Positions 61,763-64,000 of a stretch of DNA of 64,000 nt are shown here, piece by piece. A program made the translations under genes and the position numbers. Source of the DNA: CBDDEC01 sp965198045 (lineage in GTDB: Bacteria > Chloroflexota > Dehalococcoidia > UBA2979). The stretch lies in NCBI GenBank assembly GCA_965198045.1, contig CBDAOL010000011.1, positions 1 through 64,000 on the forward strand. The letters are read 5' to 3'. Below the pieces are notes generated by a model. It was not told where the DNA came from and searched no databases. It saw only the letters and a list, made by a program, of their open reading frames with translations. Every line of letters begins with the position of its first letter. Positions within the stretch are counted from its first letter, which is position 1.

Positions 61763-62671
61763 CTAGCGCCGCGGCCCCTGTTCCCACGCCTCTTCCTGCC
61801 ACTGGCGGCGCTGCTCCGCGTTGGCGAAGCGGCCGTCGCGCCAGGCCAGCGCCTCCTTCAGCCCCTGCTCGCGGTTGCGCGTGCGCCAGTCGTTCATCCC
61901 CGGCGAGGTGTGCATCCGTGCGTCCAGCTCCGAGGCCAGCCGCTGCATCGTGCGTGCGCCCATCAGCTCCAGCGCCAGGTTCACGGAGCGCTTGTTCCCG
62001 GACAGGAAGTCCGGATGCACCATCGCCAGGCGGTCCGCCAGCTCCTCGACCGTCTCCTCGAGGTCTTCGCCCGGCACTGACTTCCAGACGAGGCCGATGC
62101 GCTCCGCGGTCGTGCCGTCGATGAACTCGCCGCTGAGCAGCATGTACTTCGCCCACTGCGGGCCGACGAGGTACGTCCACATGTGCGCCGGTGGTCCACC
62201 CATCGCACGCACCGGCGGGAACCCGATCTGGGTGTCCGCCGCCGCCACCACGATGTCGCAGAGCAGTACGAGGTCGGTGCCGCCGGCGACGCAATAGCCG
62301 TGGATCTGACCGATCACCGGCTTGTGCATGTCGAAGATCGTCATGCGGTCGTGCTGCGCCTGCTCCATCCGCCACGTGTCGTCGTCGAACGCCTGGCTGC
62401 GGCGGTAGACCTCGGCGTACTGGTCGCGCTCGGTGGCCGTTTCACCCTCGAGGCGGCGGTCAGGCGTCAGGTCGTAGCCCGCCGAGAACGCGCGGCCTGC
62501 GCCGCGCAGGATCACGCAATGGATGCGATCGTCCTCGTCGGCGTCGACCAGCGCCTGCCGCAGCTCCGATTGGAGCTGGCGCGAGAGCGCGTTCAGTTTC
62601 TCCGGCCGATTCAACGTGATGCGGGCGCGTCCGCGCTCCTTCTCCACGATGATCGTCTCGTAGTCGGTCAT
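61763..62671 (-). CDS. Enoyl-CoA hydratase/isomerase family protein (no catalytic Glu pair)
   Basis: A protein of 302 residues of the crotonase fold with a long insertion near residues 70-115 and a long C-terminal tail. The oxyanion-hole strand FSAGYDLTPDRR is kept. In the active-site helix (HGYCVAGGTDLVLLCDIVVAAADTQIGFPPVRAMGG) the first Glu is Asp (TDL) and the second is Pro (PPV). It is likely an isomerase, a hydrolase or a member with another acid residue, not a classical hydratase. It is flanked by two SDR pairs on the same strand. Confidence 0.78.
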   Translation of the reverse strand: MTDYETIIVEKERGRARITLNRPEKLNALSRQLQSELRQALVDADEDDRIHCVILRGAGRAFSAGYDLTPDRRLEGETATERDQYAEVYRRSQAFDDDTWRMEQAQHDRMTIFDMHKPVIGQIHGYCVAGGTDLVLLCDIVVAAADTQIGFPPVRAMGGPPAHMWTYLVGPQWAKYMLLSGEFIDGTTAERIGLVWKSVPGEDLEETVEELADRLAMVHPDFLSGNKRSVNLALELMGARTMQRLASELDARMHTSPGMNDWRTRNREQGLKEALAWRDGRFANAEQRRQWQEEAWEQGPRR

Positions 62672-62729
62672 GTCATCCCGCCTGTCCTGCCCTGGTACGC
62701 CGAGGCGTCGGCCGCGGCGCCCGGGGTGC

Positions 62730-63518
62730 TTAGAGGTGCTGCGTCAGTCCGCCGTCGACCGGGATGATCTGCCCGGTGACGTAGCGCGTCGCGCTCTCGC
62801 TCGAGAGGTACACCGCCAGCGGCCCCACCTCCTCGGCGCGGCCCTGCCGCCGCAAGATCGTGAACCGCACGGCGCGCTGCGCCTCCTCGTCCTCTGGGTC
62901 GATGCGGTCGTCCATCCAGTCCATCCACCCGAGGGCGATGCCGTTGACCATGATGTTCTCGCGCGACAGCTCCTGCGAAGCCGCCCGCACGAGGTTTGTC
63001 GCTGCGCCCTGCGCCGCGGCGTAGGCGCTGGTGTTCGGCAGCCCGCGCTCGCCGAGCACGCCGGTGATGACGACGATGCGCCCACCTCGCTCGGGCGTCC
63101 GACGGAACTCGCCGGCGGCCGAGCGGATGGCGAAGAAGTGCGAGCTGAAGTTGAGCTGCAGGACGCGCGCGAGCTCCGTGTCGGAGATCGACTCGATCGG
63201 CTTGGCGAGGAACGCGTCCGGCGCGGAGCAGACGATGTCGAGCCCGCCCAGCTCCTTCGCGATCTGGCGCATCGTGACCTGCACGTTCTTGCCCAGCGTC
63301 ACGTCCATCACGTACTCGTGACAGACGCGACCCATCGCCTCGATCTCCGCCTTCAGGGCGCGCGCCTGCATGACGCTCTCGTCCGCCTGCAGCACGGCGA
63401 GCGCGACGTCCGCGCCCGCCTCAGCGTAGGCCTTCGCCGCCGCCGCGCCCGCCGGGTTCTCGACACCGATCACGAGGGCCTTGCGGTCCGAGAGGTCGTA
63501 GTGGGATGCCTTCGGCAC
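62730..63518 (-). CDS. SDR-fold protein with Lys-to-Gln active site
   Basis: A protein of 262 residues with the SDR fold. ALVIGVENPAGAAAAKAYAEAGADV replaces the glycine motif, CSAPD replaces NNAG, and the active site reads VITG (Thr in the Ser place), Y166 and Q170 (SAYAAAQGA) instead of Y-x-x-x-K. Cofactor and proton relay are therefore altered. The GTG at 63518 is chosen because AGGAGG lies five bases upstream. It is eight bases after the intact SDR at the window edge, the same arrangement as the pair at 60-61.7 kb. Confidence 0.75.
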   Translation of the reverse strand: MPKASHYDLSDRKALVIGVENPAGAAAAKAYAEAGADVALAVLQADESVMQARALKAEIEAMGRVCHEYVMDVTLGKNVQVTMRQIAKELGGLDIVCSAPDAFLAKPIESISDTELARVLQLNFSSHFFAIRSAAGEFRRTPERGGRIVVITGVLGERGLPNTSAYAAAQGAATNLVRAASQELSRENIMVNGIALGWMDWMDDRIDPEDEEAQRAVRFTILRRQGRAEEVGPLAVYLSSESATRYVTGQIIPVDGGLTQHL

Positions 63519-63526
63519 GGTGCCTC

Positions 63527-64000
63527 CTACCCGTCGAGTTCGTGGCTGGGAACGAAGTTGATGGGCCCTAGGCCGCCGGCGAGTCCGCCGCCGTCGATGA
63601 TGAACTCCTGGCCCGTGATGTAGCTCGAAGCGTCCGAGGCGAGGAAGACCGCCAGCGGACCGAGCTCCCACCACTCGCCGAGACGCTGCACCGGCATGAA
63701 CTTGCCGCGCTGCTCACGGAATGCGCGCTCCTGCTCGTTCTGCGGCGGCCCCTGCGAGACGAAGCCCGGAACGATCACGTTCGCCCGGATGCCGTGCCCG
63801 GCCAACATCGTCGCCTCGCTCTTGGTCAGCGAGAGCACGCCGCCCTTCGCCGTCGGGTAGGCGAAGCCTCGATTGCCGCGCATGGCGGTACCGGACGAGG
63901 TGTTGACGATGACGCCGCCGGTGCCCTGCTCGATCATCTGCGCGGACGCCGCGCGGCCACTGTAGAACGTCGACTTCAGGTTGACGGCCAGCACCTCCTC
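63527..64000 (-). CDS. Short-chain dehydrogenase/reductase (SDR), partial
   Basis: The last 157 residues of an SDR, with the N-terminal half (cofactor loop) lying beyond the right edge. The visible part begins EEVLAVNLKSTFYSGRAASAQM and shows VIVNTSSGTAMRGNRGFAYPTAKGGVLSLTKSEA, the active-site Ser, Tyr and Lys, then YITGQEFIIDGGG. It appears to be a normal active SDR. It is followed eight bases later by the altered SDR. Confidence 0.82.
   Translation of the reverse strand, partial: EEVLAVNLKSTFYSGRAASAQMIEQGTGGVIVNTSSGTAMRGNRGFAYPTAKGGVLSLTKSEATMLAGHGIRANVIVPGFVSQGPPQNEQERAFREQRGKFMPVQRLGEWWELGPLAVFLASDASSYITGQEFIIDGGGLAGGLGPINFVPSHELDG

Overview
The window is GC-rich bacterial chromosome with short spacers, co-oriented operons and small divergent blocks. 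No rRNA, tRNA or CRISPR array was seen. The gene mix is an F1Fo ATP synthase operon whose c subunit has a signal peptide, Rex, an F420/LLM-type oxidoreductase, DUF951, an SCO1664-like protein, an IS1182-type element, and many crotonase, short-chain dehydrogenase (SDR) and ETF genes. This suggests a free-living heterotroph that degrades acyl-CoA compounds, most likely Chloroflexota (Dehalococcoidia-like), with Actinobacteria as the alternative. That placement is inference from gene content; there is no rRNA to prove it. Several mRNAs look leaderless, with a TANNNT -10 box only 6-8 nt before the start codon.

Layout. 0-9.5 kb: two overlapping hotdog thioesterases, an inositol monophosphatase-like gene, an SCO1664-like and a DehI-like gene, an amber-interrupted frame, a frame-broken lamin-tail surface protein, a LOG-family gene, ispH, an orphan OmpR-type regulator with a putative 11-bp direct-repeat operator, a frame-broken hydrolase, and a VanZ-like gene. 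9.5-15 kb: a sulfatase-modifying-factor-like gene divergent from rex across two inverted repeats, then mreB, murA (Asp in place of the fosfomycin-target Cys) and a phosphotriesterase-like gene. 15.2-22.9 kb: a complete atp operon on the minus strand. 23-31 kb: a bifunctional-nuclease-domain gene, DUF951, pyrF, murI, comB, a MoxR/DUF58/DUF4129 operon and a DinB-like gene.

31-42 kb: a frame-broken gltD-like gene, an FAD oxidoreductase, cinA, lipoproteins, an LLM oxidoreductase, a complete IS1182-type element with 12-bp terminal repeats and a 4-bp target duplication, a phosphotransferase and a metallo-beta-lactamase-fold hydrolase. 42-47.6 kb: coaE, then a NorQ/CbbQ-type AAA+ ATPase, then a 1085-residue NorD-like VWA protein with eight N-terminal helical repeats. 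coaE has a recognisable promoter and a structured leader.

47.7-64 kb: an acyl-CoA catabolic region. It holds etfA, etfB and an EtfD-like membrane iron-sulfur oxidoreductase, an acyl-CoA synthetase, a Rieske-like protein without His ligands, three crotonases and five SDRs. Two of the SDRs have lost catalytic residues, and each sits beside an intact one. Together these genes would activate acyl groups, oxidise or hydrate them, and pass electrons through ETF and the membrane Fe-S protein to the quinone pool, consistent with the ATP synthase encoded upstream.

Recurrent oddities: five interrupted reading frames, and four genes whose stop codon lies in a short duplication of non-triplet period that repeats the stop in other frames.
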